Origin: Pseudobutyrivibrio sp. OR37
GTDB taxonomy: Bacteria > Bacillota > Clostridia > Lachnospirales > Lachnospiraceae
NCBI RefSeq assembly: GCF_900113655.1
Contig: NZ_FOQF01000009.1
Span: 53,494 to 117,493 of the forward strand
Direction of reading: 5' to 3'
Length of the DNA stretch: 64,000 nucleotides
How positions within the stretch are numbered: the first letter of the stretch is position 1; each line of letters begins with the position of its first letter. The notes below the pieces were generated by a model. It saw nothing but the letters and a program-made list of their open reading frames with translations, ran no database searches and was not told where the DNA came from. A program made the position numbers and the translations under genes. Below, one piece after another: positions 26,216 to 34,969 of the stretch.

Positions 26216-26462
26216 ATTAGCGGTCTTATCTGCTCTGCTGACTGGTACAAAGAGTTTCAAAGAATTGAAAACTATAACCTCAGCCACTGACGGAAACTTA
26301 GGTATACAGCTTAATAAATTAAGTGAAATGGAATATTTAACGATTGAAAAAGCATTTGTAAATAATAAACCCCAAACCACTTATACACTTACTGAATTTG
26401 GAAGAAAACAGTTTAAAGAATACGTTGAGCTACTGGAATCTTTATTATCAAGTTCAGAATAA
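26172..26462 (+). CDS. Winged-helix transcriptional regulator (MarR_2/HTH_27-like)
   Basis: A 96-aa single-domain winged-helix protein. Residues 12-80 match the family: LRLAVLSALLTGTKSFKELK, then DGNLGIQLNKLSEMEYLTIE (recognition helix) and the wing KPQTTYTLTEFGRKQF. Such proteins usually repress their own operon. It starts inside the membrane-protein gene with AGGAG about ten bases ahead. Confidence 0.85.
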   Translation: MEINTIPEAFQTKLRLAVLSALLTGTKSFKELKTITSATDGNLGIQLNKLSEMEYLTIEKAFVNNKPQTTYTLTEFGRKQFKEYVELLESLLSSSE

Positions 26463-26518
26463 AAATAGAAAATGTGGTAATTAAAGATATATGAGAACTT
26501 TTTATGAAGAATGGAGCT

Positions 26519-26556
26519 AGAGAGGAGGCCAGCATCGGCTTCCTTTCTGTTTTTTT
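26519..26556 (+). terminator. Terminator after the membrane-protein/regulator pair
   Basis: A 12-bp stem (AGAGAGGAGGCC / GGCTTCCTTTCT, two G-U pairs), six-base loop and seven T residues. Confidence 0.85.
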
Positions 26557-26646
26557 GATAAGGATTAGATAATAACACTAATGTACGTCTAAAGCATGAA
26601 GTTGTATAATAGGAGCTAAAATTAGTTATATAAGGGAGTTTTAACA

Positions 26647-28497
26647 ATGGAAAAAAATGCAGGCTATTATTTTACACTAGCTGAGGTTGCACTTAAGGCT
26701 GCAAATTATGACGAAGCTTTGGGCTACATGGAGACAGGGCGCGAAATGGATCCTAATTTTATGGATTGGGATTTGTATGAAATCTATATCTGGTTTAACC
26801 GTGAGGATTATTATACAGTAGCGGAACTTTGCCACAACTATTATGAGAAGGATAATCAGAATGTAAAGGTATTAGAAATCTGGCAGGAAGCATGCGAGTA
26901 TCTTGAGTGGTATAAGGATGTTGTTGGAATAGGATATGCTGCAATCGATTTAAATACAGATAATCCTGAGGTTTATGCAAGAAATGCAAGGGCATATGCT
27001 TTGTATAATCAATATCGGGATGCAATCGACTGTCTAGAAGAAGTTGTAGACAAGTATCCTGTTTTAAATAAGGATCTTGAAAAGCTCTATTATGATTTGG
27101 TTACAGATGATGGCCATGGTGGAATGGAAGATGCAACCAAATCTATTGAATATGCTGAAAAAGCAAGAAGTCTTGGTGAGTTTGATTGGAGAATGGAATA
27201 TCGTGATATCAATATGAGAATGTATATTGGTGACAACGATAATGCAATCAAGGTTGCCGAGGAAGCAATCGAGAAACTAAAAGATGTAGAGTTGGATGAA
27301 GACGATGCGGCAATGAATCCAGATCTTGTATTTAAATGGCTTATTGGAAAAAATATGCTTTTGAAGCGAGAAGATCATTTCTGTATGCCACTAGATAAAG
27401 AAAAGACAAGAGAGGCAGCTGAAAACTTGAAGCAGACATTTGAAGAATCTATGGCAAGAAATGAGTTGGATACGCAAGGTTGTACATTGGAAAACCTTTA
27501 TACTTGCTATAGGCTTCTTGGGGAATATGATGAGGGAATTCAGTTTTTGACTGAAGCTGAATCAAAAATGGATGAGGATACAAAGGAAGCGCTTTCTGAC
27601 ACTATAAATCGCCTGACAGGCCGTTTATATGTTTCGAAAAAAGATTATGCAAAGGCTAGAGAGTGTATCTTAAAGGATATAAAATCAATCGACCTTAGTC
27701 AGTATCATGATTACGAATCTGACAAGATGGTTACAGCAGAAAATCTAAATGAATTCAAACGCATCAATATTAATCCTGAGGTGGATAGATTGAGAGATGT
27801 GCTGGTAACCTTAGTAGAAATTCCAGAAATATTCACTCAGGAGGAGAGAGAAAAGTCAATAAATGACCTTCTCGAGTTTATAGAAAAAGTAGTTGAATTA
27901 AATCTGGATGAAATGGATGTAATGATTCCTTTTGTTGGCCATGCAATTCATTATTCACCAGCAATTACTACTGATTACGAGAGATTATATAAAATTATCA
28001 ACTCGAAATTTATGAAGAAGATGTTTGCAAATGCAACAGAATACTATCGTGATATGTACTACAAAAATCTCATGCGCATTTGTGCATTTATGCAAAAGGA
28101 TAATGAATCAAAGGCTTATGCAAAATCGTATCTCAATTTGATAAATGATAAAAAGTATTGCATAGATAAAAAGGTAAGTTTTGATGAAGCATGTAAGGTA
28201 GCAAGAATCAGTAATCGAATTGATATTGCTGCCCTTGGAACAGCATATCTATACATGGGTAAAATCGAGGATGCAAAAAACACATTATTGCTAATGATGA
28301 TGAACCCTGTATGTTGGTTCTGCGATAAGAGCGGATGCTTAGAATACTATTTGCTGAAAGCAGAGATAGATATAGCAGAAGGAAATTATGAAGAGGCACA
28401 AAAGTATCTTGATGAAGTCGAGAAAACTGAGTGGAATAATCATGAGGAAATTGCTGCTTCTTTGAAGCTGTATCTTAAAAGCAAGAATCTAGTTTAA
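26647..28497 (+). CDS. Tetratricopeptide-repeat protein
   Basis: A 616-aa soluble protein made of helical pairs. TPR-like units are visible near the N-terminus (YYFTLAEVALKAANYDEAL, MEYRDINMRMYIGDNDNAI), in the middle (LYVSKKDYAKARECILKD) and at the end (YLLKAEIDIAEGNYEEAQKY). No signal peptide, membrane segment or enzymatic domain is seen. It probably acts as a protein-binding scaffold; partners unknown. AAGGGAG precedes the ATG, and a TATAAT at 26605 may be its -10 box although the -35 is weak. Confidence 0.75.
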   Translation: MEKNAGYYFTLAEVALKAANYDEALGYMETGREMDPNFMDWDLYEIYIWFNREDYYTVAELCHNYYEKDNQNVKVLEIWQEACEYLEWYKDVVGIGYAAIDLNTDNPEVYARNARAYALYNQYRDAIDCLEEVVDKYPVLNKDLEKLYYDLVTDDGHGGMEDATKSIEYAEKARSLGEFDWRMEYRDINMRMYIGDNDNAIKVAEEAIEKLKDVELDEDDAAMNPDLVFKWLIGKNMLLKREDHFCMPLDKEKTREAAENLKQTFEESMARNELDTQGCTLENLYTCYRLLGEYDEGIQFLTEAESKMDEDTKEALSDTINRLTGRLYVSKKDYAKARECILKDIKSIDLSQYHDYESDKMVTAENLNEFKRININPEVDRLRDVLVTLVEIPEIFTQEEREKSINDLLEFIEKVVELNLDEMDVMIPFVGHAIHYSPAITTDYERLYKIINSKFMKKMFANATEYYRDMYYKNLMRICAFMQKDNESKAYAKSYLNLINDKKYCIDKKVSFDEACKVARISNRIDIAALGTAYLYMGKIEDAKNTLLLMMMNPVCWFCDKSGCLEYYLLKAEIDIAEGNYEEAQKYLDEVEKTEWNNHEEIAASLKLYLKSKNLV

Positions 28498-28518
28498 TAA
28501 CAAATTGCGAGGAAAAAC

Positions 28519-29067
28519 ATGACAGAATTACAAACAGGAAGACCAGCGGACACAACAGGACGATTAGACAGGGAAGTCAGAGTATACGACTATTTGGATA
28601 ACCTTGGAATAGAGTACAAGCGTATAGACCATGCACCCGCAGACACAATGGAAGTTTGCGCCGAGATAGATAAATCCCTTGGTGCATTAATCTGCAAAAA
28701 TCTATTTTTGTGTAACAGACAGAAGACAAACTTTTATTTATTGATGATTCCAGGAGATAAAAAGTTCAAAACTAAGGAGCTTTCAAAGCAGATAAATTCA
28801 GCAAGGCTGTCATTTGCTGACCCAGAGGATATGCTCAAGTATTTGGATATCGAGCCAGGTTCTGTAAGTGTAATGGGGCTGATGAATGATAAAGACCATG
28901 TGGTGCAGCTTCTAGTAGATGAAGATGTGAAAAACAGCGAGTTTATTGGCTGTCATCCATGCGTAAATACATCAAGCATGAAGATATCAGCAAAAGATAT
29001 TTTTGATGTGTATCTTCCAGCGGTAGGCTACGAACCAAGGATAGTTACATTAGTTGGAGAGGATTAA
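28519..29067 (+). CDS. YbaK/ProX-type aminoacyl-tRNA deacylase
   Basis: A 182-aa trans-editing protein related to ProX/YbaK, which hydrolyses mischarged tRNA (for example Ala-tRNA(Pro)). The catalytic lysine region CKNLFLCNRQKTNFYLLMIP, the PGSVSVMGLMND motif and the HPCVNTSSMKIS stretch near the end are typical of the ProX branch. Length is normal. GCGAGG lies ahead of the ATG, closely following the TPR gene. Confidence 0.85.
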   Translation: MTELQTGRPADTTGRLDREVRVYDYLDNLGIEYKRIDHAPADTMEVCAEIDKSLGALICKNLFLCNRQKTNFYLLMIPGDKKFKTKELSKQINSARLSFADPEDMLKYLDIEPGSVSVMGLMNDKDHVVQLLVDEDVKNSEFIGCHPCVNTSSMKISAKDIFDVYLPAVGYEPRIVTLVGED

Positions 29068-29074
29068 TTGTCCT

Positions 29075-29725
29075 ATGAGATATAGCAATATTGTAGAAGC
29101 TAAATTCATATCCAGGCCTAATCGCTTTATAGCGCAGGTGGAAATTGATGGGCAGGCAGTAACTGTGCACGTGAAAAATACTGGTCGTTGCAAGGAACTA
29201 CTTCTAACAGGAAGAACGGTATACCTAGAAAAAGCAACAAATCCAGACCGAAAGACACCTTATGACCTGATAGCAGTAGACACGCCAATAGGAATAATCA
29301 ATATAGATTCTCAGGCGCCAAATGCAGTGGTGAAGGAGTGGCTTGAAAAGCAGGATTATGATTATATCGACCCTGAGCATAAATACGGAGACTCCAGAAT
29401 AGATTTTTTCATGAAAAAGGATGAAGAAGAGTATTTGCTGGAGGTAAAAGGCTGCACCCTGATAAAGGATGGGGTAGGCTATTTCCCAGATGCTCCAACT
29501 GAGCGAGGTGTGAAGCACTTAAGAGAGCTGGCAAAGGCCACAAAACTAGGGTATAAGGCCATGATAGCTTTTGTAATTCAGGTTGATGGAGTTACAGAAG
29601 TTCGCCCTAATATAGAGACTCATCCTGAATTCGGCATAGCCCTTAATGAGGCAAGGGATGCAGGAGTAGAAGTACTATTTTTGCAATGCCATGTAGAAAA
29701 AGATTTATTAGAAATTATAAATTAG
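29075..29725 (+). CDS. sfsA: SfsA family DNA/RNA nuclease
   Basis: A 216-aa SfsA protein, now known as a nuclease family with an OB-like N-terminal domain and a PD-(D/E)XK-like C-terminal domain. Seen here: AHVKNTGRCKEL-type motif (VHVKNTGRCKELLL), SRIDFFM and YLLEVKGCTL (catalytic D and ExK), and DAPTERGVKHLREL. An ATG at 29075 is chosen; the GGAGAGG is a little far (12 bases), and a TTG at 29054 is possible. Confidence 0.92.
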   Translation: MRYSNIVEAKFISRPNRFIAQVEIDGQAVTVHVKNTGRCKELLLTGRTVYLEKATNPDRKTPYDLIAVDTPIGIINIDSQAPNAVVKEWLEKQDYDYIDPEHKYGDSRIDFFMKKDEEEYLLEVKGCTLIKDGVGYFPDAPTERGVKHLRELAKATKLGYKAMIAFVIQVDGVTEVRPNIETHPEFGIALNEARDAGVEVLFLQCHVEKDLLEIIN

Positions 29726-29788
29726 ATGCAGTACACATAGAATGTGGTAAAATATTTTCAGAATGATTATGGAAAGAAGGGTATTATA

Positions 29789-30226
29789 ATGCAATTTGAA
29801 ACATTACAAAAAGATATGGTTGCAGCAATGAAGGCTAGAGACAAGGCTAGAAAGGACGCTATTTCATCACTTGTATCAGATGTAAAGAAGGCAGCAATTG
29901 ATGCTGGCACACGCGATAACATCGCTGATGAATTGGTAGATCAGGTTATCCTTAAATCGCTTAAGACAGCTAAGGAGCAGCTTGATACTTGCCCAGCTGA
30001 TAGAACAGATCTTAAAGAGGAGTATCAGTTCAGATATGATGTAATTAAGGAGTACGCTCCTGCAATGATGTCTGATGATGAAATCAGAGCATTCTTAAAT
30101 GAGAATTTTGCAGAGGTAATAGCAACAAAGAATAAGGGTGCAATCATGAAAGAGGTTATGCCTGCACTTAAGGGCAAGGCTGATGGTAAGGCTATCAACA
30201 TGATTGTTGCTGAATTATGTAAATAA
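29789..30226 (+). CDS. GatB/YqeY domain protein
   Basis: A 145-aa YqeY-type protein, homologous to the tail domain of GatB of the amidotransferase. It may help tRNA-dependent amidation, but the stand-alone role is not settled. The pattern MKARDKARKDAISSLVSDVKKA at the N-terminus and the C-terminal GAIMKEVMPALKGKADGKAI are characteristic. ATG at 29789 preceded by AGAAGGG; the upstream in-frame codons are probably untranslated. Confidence 0.9.
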   Translation: MQFETLQKDMVAAMKARDKARKDAISSLVSDVKKAAIDAGTRDNIADELVDQVILKSLKTAKEQLDTCPADRTDLKEEYQFRYDVIKEYAPAMMSDDEIRAFLNENFAEVIATKNKGAIMKEVMPALKGKADGKAINMIVAELCK

Positions 30227-30268
30227 AGTACGCAAAAATAATAGAAATTGTGTAAAAGACATGGATGT

Positions 30269-30303
30269 AAAGGGCGTCAGGTGGATAACTTGGCGTCTTT
30301 TTG
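30269..30303 (+). terminator. Terminator between yqeY-like and DUF1294 genes
   Basis: Stem AAAGG(G)CGTCAGGT / ACTTGGCGTCTTT with one bulged G, followed by T residues, ending 15 bases before the next start codon. Confidence 0.6.
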
Positions 30304-30317
30304 TTAAAGGGTGGATA

Positions 30318-30587
30318 ATGGATAGATTTCTTTTAATATATTTGATAATAGCTAATATAGTAGGCTTCTTAATAATGGGCGAGGACAAAAGAAGAGCCAT
30401 TAAAGGAATGTGGCGAATACCTGAGAAAACTTTATTCTTATGCAGCCTTGTGGGTGGAAGCATAGGAACATGGGCAGGAATGTACACGTTTCATCATAAG
30501 ACAAAGCATTGGTATTTTGTGCTTGGAATGCCAGGTATTTTAATTTTGCATTTGGTGTTAGTGTATAGAATGTGGATAATTGGTTAG
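30318..30587 (+). CDS. DUF1294 small membrane protein
   Basis: An 89-aa protein with three hydrophobic segments. The family pattern is clear: GEDKRRAIKGMWRIPEKTLF, then GGSIGTWAGMYTFHHKTKHW. Function unknown. ATG at 30318 preferred (AAAGGG seven bases upstream) over upstream in-frame codons that would run through the terminator. Confidence 0.85.
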   Translation: MDRFLLIYLIIANIVGFLIMGEDKRRAIKGMWRIPEKTLFLCSLVGGSIGTWAGMYTFHHKTKHWYFVLGMPGILILHLVLVYRMWIIG

Positions 30588-30605
30588 GCAAAAGGAGACG
30601 GATTG

Positions 30606-31196
30606 ATGGGCGAGAATGAAAAGCTAGAATGGGAAGAAATCTCATGCGAGCACATAATAAATGATGAATGGATTGATTTTAGAAAGAGCAAATACAGATT
30701 TCCAGATGGAAGAGAATTTGAGCCATATTACAGCTATAGCCGTAGGGATTATGTTGTTATTGTGGCCACAGATGAGGCAGGCAATTATATCTGTGTAAGG
30801 CAATATCGTCATGGCATCAAGCGAGTTACAACAGAATTTTGCGCAGGTGGAATTGAAAGAAGCGATGGTAAGGAATATGGAAACCGTAGTGATGTAGCCA
30901 GTGCCGAGGATGCCCTAGAAGCTGCAAAGCGCGAGCTTATGGAAGAAACAGGCTATGAAAGTGATGATTGGAAATTCCTTTTATCAGTTCCATCCAATGC
31001 AACAATGGCTGATAACTACGCTAATATCTTCGTAGCAAAAAACTGTAGGAAGGTTAGCGGACAAAGCTTAGATGAGACAGAATTTTTGAATGTTCATCTT
31101 TATACTAGAGAAGAGATTGATAATATGATATCATCAGGGGAATTCCCACAAGCTTCTCACATATTGGCATTGCTTCTTGCCGATAAAAATGAGTAA
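30606..31196 (+). CDS. NUDIX hydrolase
   Basis: A 196-aa Nudix enzyme of the ADP-ribose pyrophosphatase-like branch. The Nudix box is visible as EAAKRELMEETGYESDD (residues about 105-121) with the preceding CAGGIE (Gly of the box lies ahead of an insertion). EYxxxxxRxY-type sequence (ICVRQYRHGI) matches NudF-like proteins. Substrate probably a nucleoside diphosphate sugar. It stands directly upstream of the adenosine-deaminase-like gene, which may be meaningful. AAGGAG eight bases ahead of ATG at 30606. Confidence 0.85.
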   Translation: MGENEKLEWEEISCEHIINDEWIDFRKSKYRFPDGREFEPYYSYSRRDYVVIVATDEAGNYICVRQYRHGIKRVTTEFCAGGIERSDGKEYGNRSDVASAEDALEAAKRELMEETGYESDDWKFLLSVPSNATMADNYANIFVAKNCRKVSGQSLDETEFLNVHLYTREEIDNMISSGEFPQASHILALLLADKNE

Positions 31197-31246
31197 TAGA
31201 TTTAGAAAGTAAGTAATATAGTAAAAACGCCAGTTAAGGAGATGTA

Positions 31247-33700
31247 ATGACATATTTAACCTGTTTCTTTTTAGATAACGAAAAAGACATCATCGTAAAC
31301 CTATACAAGGATTTGGATAGGCTGTTTTATGTGCTGAAAACACCAAATCACAGTACAGGTAATCTGATACGTAATATTGCTAAAACATGCCAATTGCCAT
31401 TATCAGAAGATGAGAATGGTATGCTGATTATAAATGGAGAAGTGCCATGTTTTATAGATGGAAATAATCAGGAAAGCTATATATTTATGCTTGGCGATAC
31501 TGAAATAGCCAGCATAAGTCCTAATGGTGCTGTAGATGTAAAGGCAACTATTCCAGCCATAGCAAAAACTCTTATGAGCCAGACAAAGGATTTCAAGCTG
31601 GAATCTGAAAAGACTATATTCAAAACCTTCATACGCAAAGAGTTGAAGTTTAAGGCAGATTTGCACACTCACATGAACGGTAATCTTACAGGAGATGTGC
31701 TGATTGCTTTAGGAATAGCTCATCAGATTAGATACCCATTGTATTATGTAAAAAAGCTGGAATTGGAGCTTACTGAGGAGCAGTGGAAGCTGGTTAACGC
31801 CCAAAGAGAGAAGGTAGCCCGCCAGTTTATATCTTCTGACCTGAAGGGAAAGTACCTGGACAGAAGAATCAACGACAATACCTTCATAAATTTTGCTGAT
31901 TTAATCTTAAACAACCTGGACAATGCTGAGCTTAACATTGTCAAAATTAGAAATTCCCTGGCAGTAATCAAGGATGGCCAGGCTGTTTTCACTAATCTTG
32001 AAAAGGTATATCTGTACAGATATGTCTTTTGCAAGGGCAAGGAAAGTGAAGATAAGATAGATTTATCTAAGGTGGATTCAATCCCAGATGAAGATGTGCG
32101 ATTAACACTTCGTCAGATGCTAAGGGATAGAGAGAATCCAGCTTATTGTAATAACACAATCTTCCAAGATAAGCTGCTTTGGATTGCAAGAAGCTATAAG
32201 AAGCAGGGCGTATCTTACGCAGAAATCAGTGATACCACCCTTGTAAAGAAGTATGAATCTATCGAAATGCTTCGCCAGGTGCATGAGGTTATGCCTCACA
32301 TATACAATGAAACTGGCGTAATGATAAGATTTTTGGCTGCAATGCGTCGAATCCCTCTTACTATTGTAAAGGATGCAGTTACACCAGCCAATTACCTAGA
32401 GCAGAATCTAGAGGTGCTAAAGGCAACCGCATTAGACCCATATGTGGCGGGTTGCGATTTCGTAGGCGAGGAGATAAACGATATTATCACTCTAAAGCCT
32501 GCATTTAAGGAGATTGTAAAGATTGCAAAGGCTGATCCAAGCTTTGTGATTCGTGTACATGCAGGTGAAAATGATAGCCAAAAGGATAATATTGCACATT
32601 CCATTGCCTGTGTTAAGGAATCCTTAGAGCCTGGTCAGAAGATGCCAAAGATGCGACTAGGACATGGTCTTTATACCTACAGCCCTACATCGAAGAAGGG
32701 TAAGGAAGCTCTTAAGGAGCTGAAGGATAACAATATTGTATTGGAATTCCAGATTACCAGTAACGTGCGCCTTAACAATTTGAACACCCTTGAAAATCAC
32801 CCTTTAAAGCAATATTTGAAGCAGGGAATTCGATGTGTGCAGGGAACAGATGGCGCTGCTCTTTACGGAACAAACTCAATAGATGAGCAGCTTTCACTTG
32901 CCAAGATGCTAGGTCTTACAGATGAAGAGTTGAAGCAAATGCGTGAGGCTGAGGCAAAAATCATTGAGGAAAGTCAGATTGCATATTCAAAGAAGAAAGC
33001 AGCCTTTTCAAAGCTTCTGGGAACCAGGGATATGGAAGAGGTGCTCCTAGAGAAGATGCAGGCTGTAAAAATAACAAACAGCATGGGTAGCACTAAAGCG
33101 AAGCTTGATGCTAATACAGAATTAAAGGACCAGATAGAAGAAATCACATGGGATAGACTGCCAGTTGTATTGCTGGGTGGAAGCTTTAACACAGAAAACA
33201 GAACAACTAAGGTCAGCGAAAATGCTACTAAGCAGCTGGATGAATTAATGGAATTCCTAAATCCAGAGGAAGTGTGTTTTGTAATTGGTCATAAGCTTAG
33301 TGGCTATGAAAAATATCTGCTTGCCAATAATAAAAAGGGCTTTAGAATCTACTCCTTTGTTCCAGCACTTATGAGCAAGAAGGAAATAGATAAAATCAAG
33401 TCATCAAATGTAAAGGTTAGAGTTTCAATAGAAACAGAGGGAATGGCTATCTACAAGAGTATAAATTACGAGATTTTCGAGCGTAGACCTTCAGCAGTGG
33501 TAGCTTTTGATGGTAATAGTGCTGCAGCTAACCTTATTCAGGAAGCTAAAAACGGAAAGGGCCGTTCAGCAATTTTTGTTTGGGCAAATTCAAAGAATTT
33601 GATGCAAAAAGCTAAGTCTCTTCATGGCTATGTATTCTCCTTTGATAACGATGAGCCATTAACAAAGATTATGAACAATCTTATGGAAAAAAATAATTAA
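31247..33700 (+). CDS. Large adenosine-deaminase-like protein with SLOG/DprA-like C-terminal domain
   Basis: An 817-aa protein with three parts. Residues 1-130 show no known domain. Residues 130-590 form an amidohydrolase of the adenosine/AMP deaminase type: ADLHTHMNG (His140, His142), RVHAGEND (438-441), LGHGLYTY (His473) and GTDGAA (Asp535), giving all four metal-site elements; the usual second Asp of the TDDP motif is Gly. A large insertion of about 180 residues separates HTH from the later motifs. Residues about 640-817 look like a Rossmann nucleotide-sensing domain (VVLLGGSFN; AVVAFDGNSAAANLIQEA; AIFVW), closest by eye to SLOG/DprA folds. This fold call is an inference. AAGGAG precedes the ATG. 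Confidence 0.75.
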   Translation: MTYLTCFFLDNEKDIIVNLYKDLDRLFYVLKTPNHSTGNLIRNIAKTCQLPLSEDENGMLIINGEVPCFIDGNNQESYIFMLGDTEIASISPNGAVDVKATIPAIAKTLMSQTKDFKLESEKTIFKTFIRKELKFKADLHTHMNGNLTGDVLIALGIAHQIRYPLYYVKKLELELTEEQWKLVNAQREKVARQFISSDLKGKYLDRRINDNTFINFADLILNNLDNAELNIVKIRNSLAVIKDGQAVFTNLEKVYLYRYVFCKGKESEDKIDLSKVDSIPDEDVRLTLRQMLRDRENPAYCNNTIFQDKLLWIARSYKKQGVSYAEISDTTLVKKYESIEMLRQVHEVMPHIYNETGVMIRFLAAMRRIPLTIVKDAVTPANYLEQNLEVLKATALDPYVAGCDFVGEEINDIITLKPAFKEIVKIAKADPSFVIRVHAGENDSQKDNIAHSIACVKESLEPGQKMPKMRLGHGLYTYSPTSKKGKEALKELKDNNIVLEFQITSNVRLNNLNTLENHPLKQYLKQGIRCVQGTDGAALYGTNSIDEQLSLAKMLGLTDEELKQMREAEAKIIEESQIAYSKKKAAFSKLLGTRDMEEVLLEKMQAVKITNSMGSTKAKLDANTELKDQIEEITWDRLPVVLLGGSFNTENRTTKVSENATKQLDELMEFLNPEEVCFVIGHKLSGYEKYLLANNKKGFRIYSFVPALMSKKEIDKIKSSNVKVRVSIETEGMAIYKSINYEIFERRPSAVVAFDGNSAAANLIQEAKNGKGRSAIFVWANSKNLMQKAKSLHGYVFSFDNDEPLTKIMNNLMEKNN

Positions 33701-33776
33701 ATAATTGTTCCACATTGCTTCATTAATTCTTCAAAATGATTTGGTAGACTACCCATACAGCGGAAGAGGTAGCATT

Positions 33777-33947
33777 ATGGATTTTAATTATGATGATGAG
33801 AGTAAGCCATATTCATCTGAGGATGCTATAGAAGATTTGGAAAAAATCCGGGATATTCTTCATGAAGCTCAGAGGAACATTAATAAAGATAAGCTTAAAT
33901 CAACACCTATTGATTTAAGTATACAAATTAATATTGATGAAGATTAA
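33777..33947 (+). CDS. Small acidic protein downstream of the deaminase-like gene
   Basis: A 56-aa acidic protein, rich in Asp/Glu with a central helix (SEDAIEDLEKIRDILHEAQR). No family recognised. It follows the 817-aa gene by 76 bases with GAGGT nine bases before its ATG and is closed by a terminator, so it probably shares the transcript. It could be a partner or regulator, but there is no direct evidence. Confidence 0.6.
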   Translation: MDFNYDDESKPYSSEDAIEDLEKIRDILHEAQRNINKDKLKSTPIDLSIQINIDED

Positions 33948-33972
33948 AAGGCTGAGAAATCAGCCTTTTACT
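33946..33972 (+). terminator. Terminator after the deaminase-like operon
   Basis: Perfect stem AAAAGGCTGA / TCAGCCTTTT with GAAA loop and short T tract. Confidence 0.8.
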
Positions 33973-34055
33973 TATATAATTGTATTGTGCAAAATTGATT
34001 AATTGGCTATATTAAACATATAGCAACTAATCTAGGATAAATATAGGAGAACAAG

Positions 34056-34883
34056 ATGGGAAAGACACTGTATCTGGAATGCAATTCGGGAATAAGCGGG
34101 GATATGACGGTTGGAGCATTGCTTGATTTAGGCGCAGACAGGGATGTATTAGATGCTGTGCTAAAAACAGTTCAGGCGGAAGGCTTTGAAATAAAATACA
34201 GTAGAGTAAAACGCTCTGGTTTGGATTGCCAGGATTTTGATGTGGTATTAGACAAAGAGCATGATGGTCATGACCACGATATGGAATATCTGTATGGTCA
34301 TCTTCATGAGCATGAGGATAGCCACGAGCATCATCACCATCATGGAAATCATGAACATGAGCATCATCACGCACATAGAGGCTTGAAGGAGATTACTGAA
34401 ATCATAGATAACGCGAAAATGACTGATAGGGCAAAGGATATAGCAAAGCGAATCTTTAAAATCCTTGCAGATGCAGAATCCAAGGCTCATGGTGTGCCAG
34501 TTGAAGAGGTTCATTTCCACGAGGTGGGTGCAGTGGATTCCATAGTTGATGTAATAGCAATTGCAGTGTGCATAGATAATCTTGATATTGATAAAGTAAT
34601 CGTACCAAAGCTATACGAGGGCCATGGTACCGTTAGATGCCAGCATGGAATTCTGCCAGTACCAGTTCCGGCAGTGACAAATATCGTGGCTGACCATCAA
34701 ATCAGCTTGGAGATAATAGATGTAAAGGGGGAGCTTGTAACCCCAACAGGAGCAGCTACAGTGGCTGCACTCAGGACTGAAGATAAGCTTCCAAAGGAGT
34801 TTTTAATCGAGAAGGTAGGCATGGGAAGCGGCAAGCGTGATTATGGCTTGGCAGGATTTGTGAGAGCAATGATTATTTCCTAG
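34056..34883 (+). CDS. LarC1-like nickel-insertion protein, stand-alone
   Basis: A 275-aa protein matching the N-terminal half of LarC (DUF111), the CTP-dependent cyclometallase that inserts nickel into the pincer cofactor of lactate racemase. Seen: LECNSGISGDMTVGALLDLG, a strongly His-rich loop (residues about 70-107), HFHEVGAVDSIVDV and the GTPTGAA-type TPTGAATVAA, ending in GSGKRDYGLAGFVRA. Full LarC is about 400 aa; the C-terminal LarC2 domain is missing and no continuation was found in the other frames after the stop. No larA, larB or larE is nearby. Confidence 0.85.
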   Translation: MGKTLYLECNSGISGDMTVGALLDLGADRDVLDAVLKTVQAEGFEIKYSRVKRSGLDCQDFDVVLDKEHDGHDHDMEYLYGHLHEHEDSHEHHHHHGNHEHEHHHAHRGLKEITEIIDNAKMTDRAKDIAKRIFKILADAESKAHGVPVEEVHFHEVGAVDSIVDVIAIAVCIDNLDIDKVIVPKLYEGHGTVRCQHGILPVPVPAVTNIVADHQISLEIIDVKGELVTPTGAATVAALRTEDKLPKEFLIEKVGMGSGKRDYGLAGFVRAMIIS

Positions 34884-34901
34884 TTATACCACCCTAAAAC
34901 C

Positions 34902-34930
34902 TTGTAAAAATAGGCTCTAAAGAATATATT
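34902..34930 (+). promoter_or_regulatory. Predicted promoter of the GGDEF gene
   Basis: TTGTAA and TATATT with a 17-base spacer, 40 bases before the start codon. Confidence 0.5.
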
Positions 34931-34969
34931 ATATTTAGGGGAAATTTTAAAGTATGGGAGGAGTTAGTT

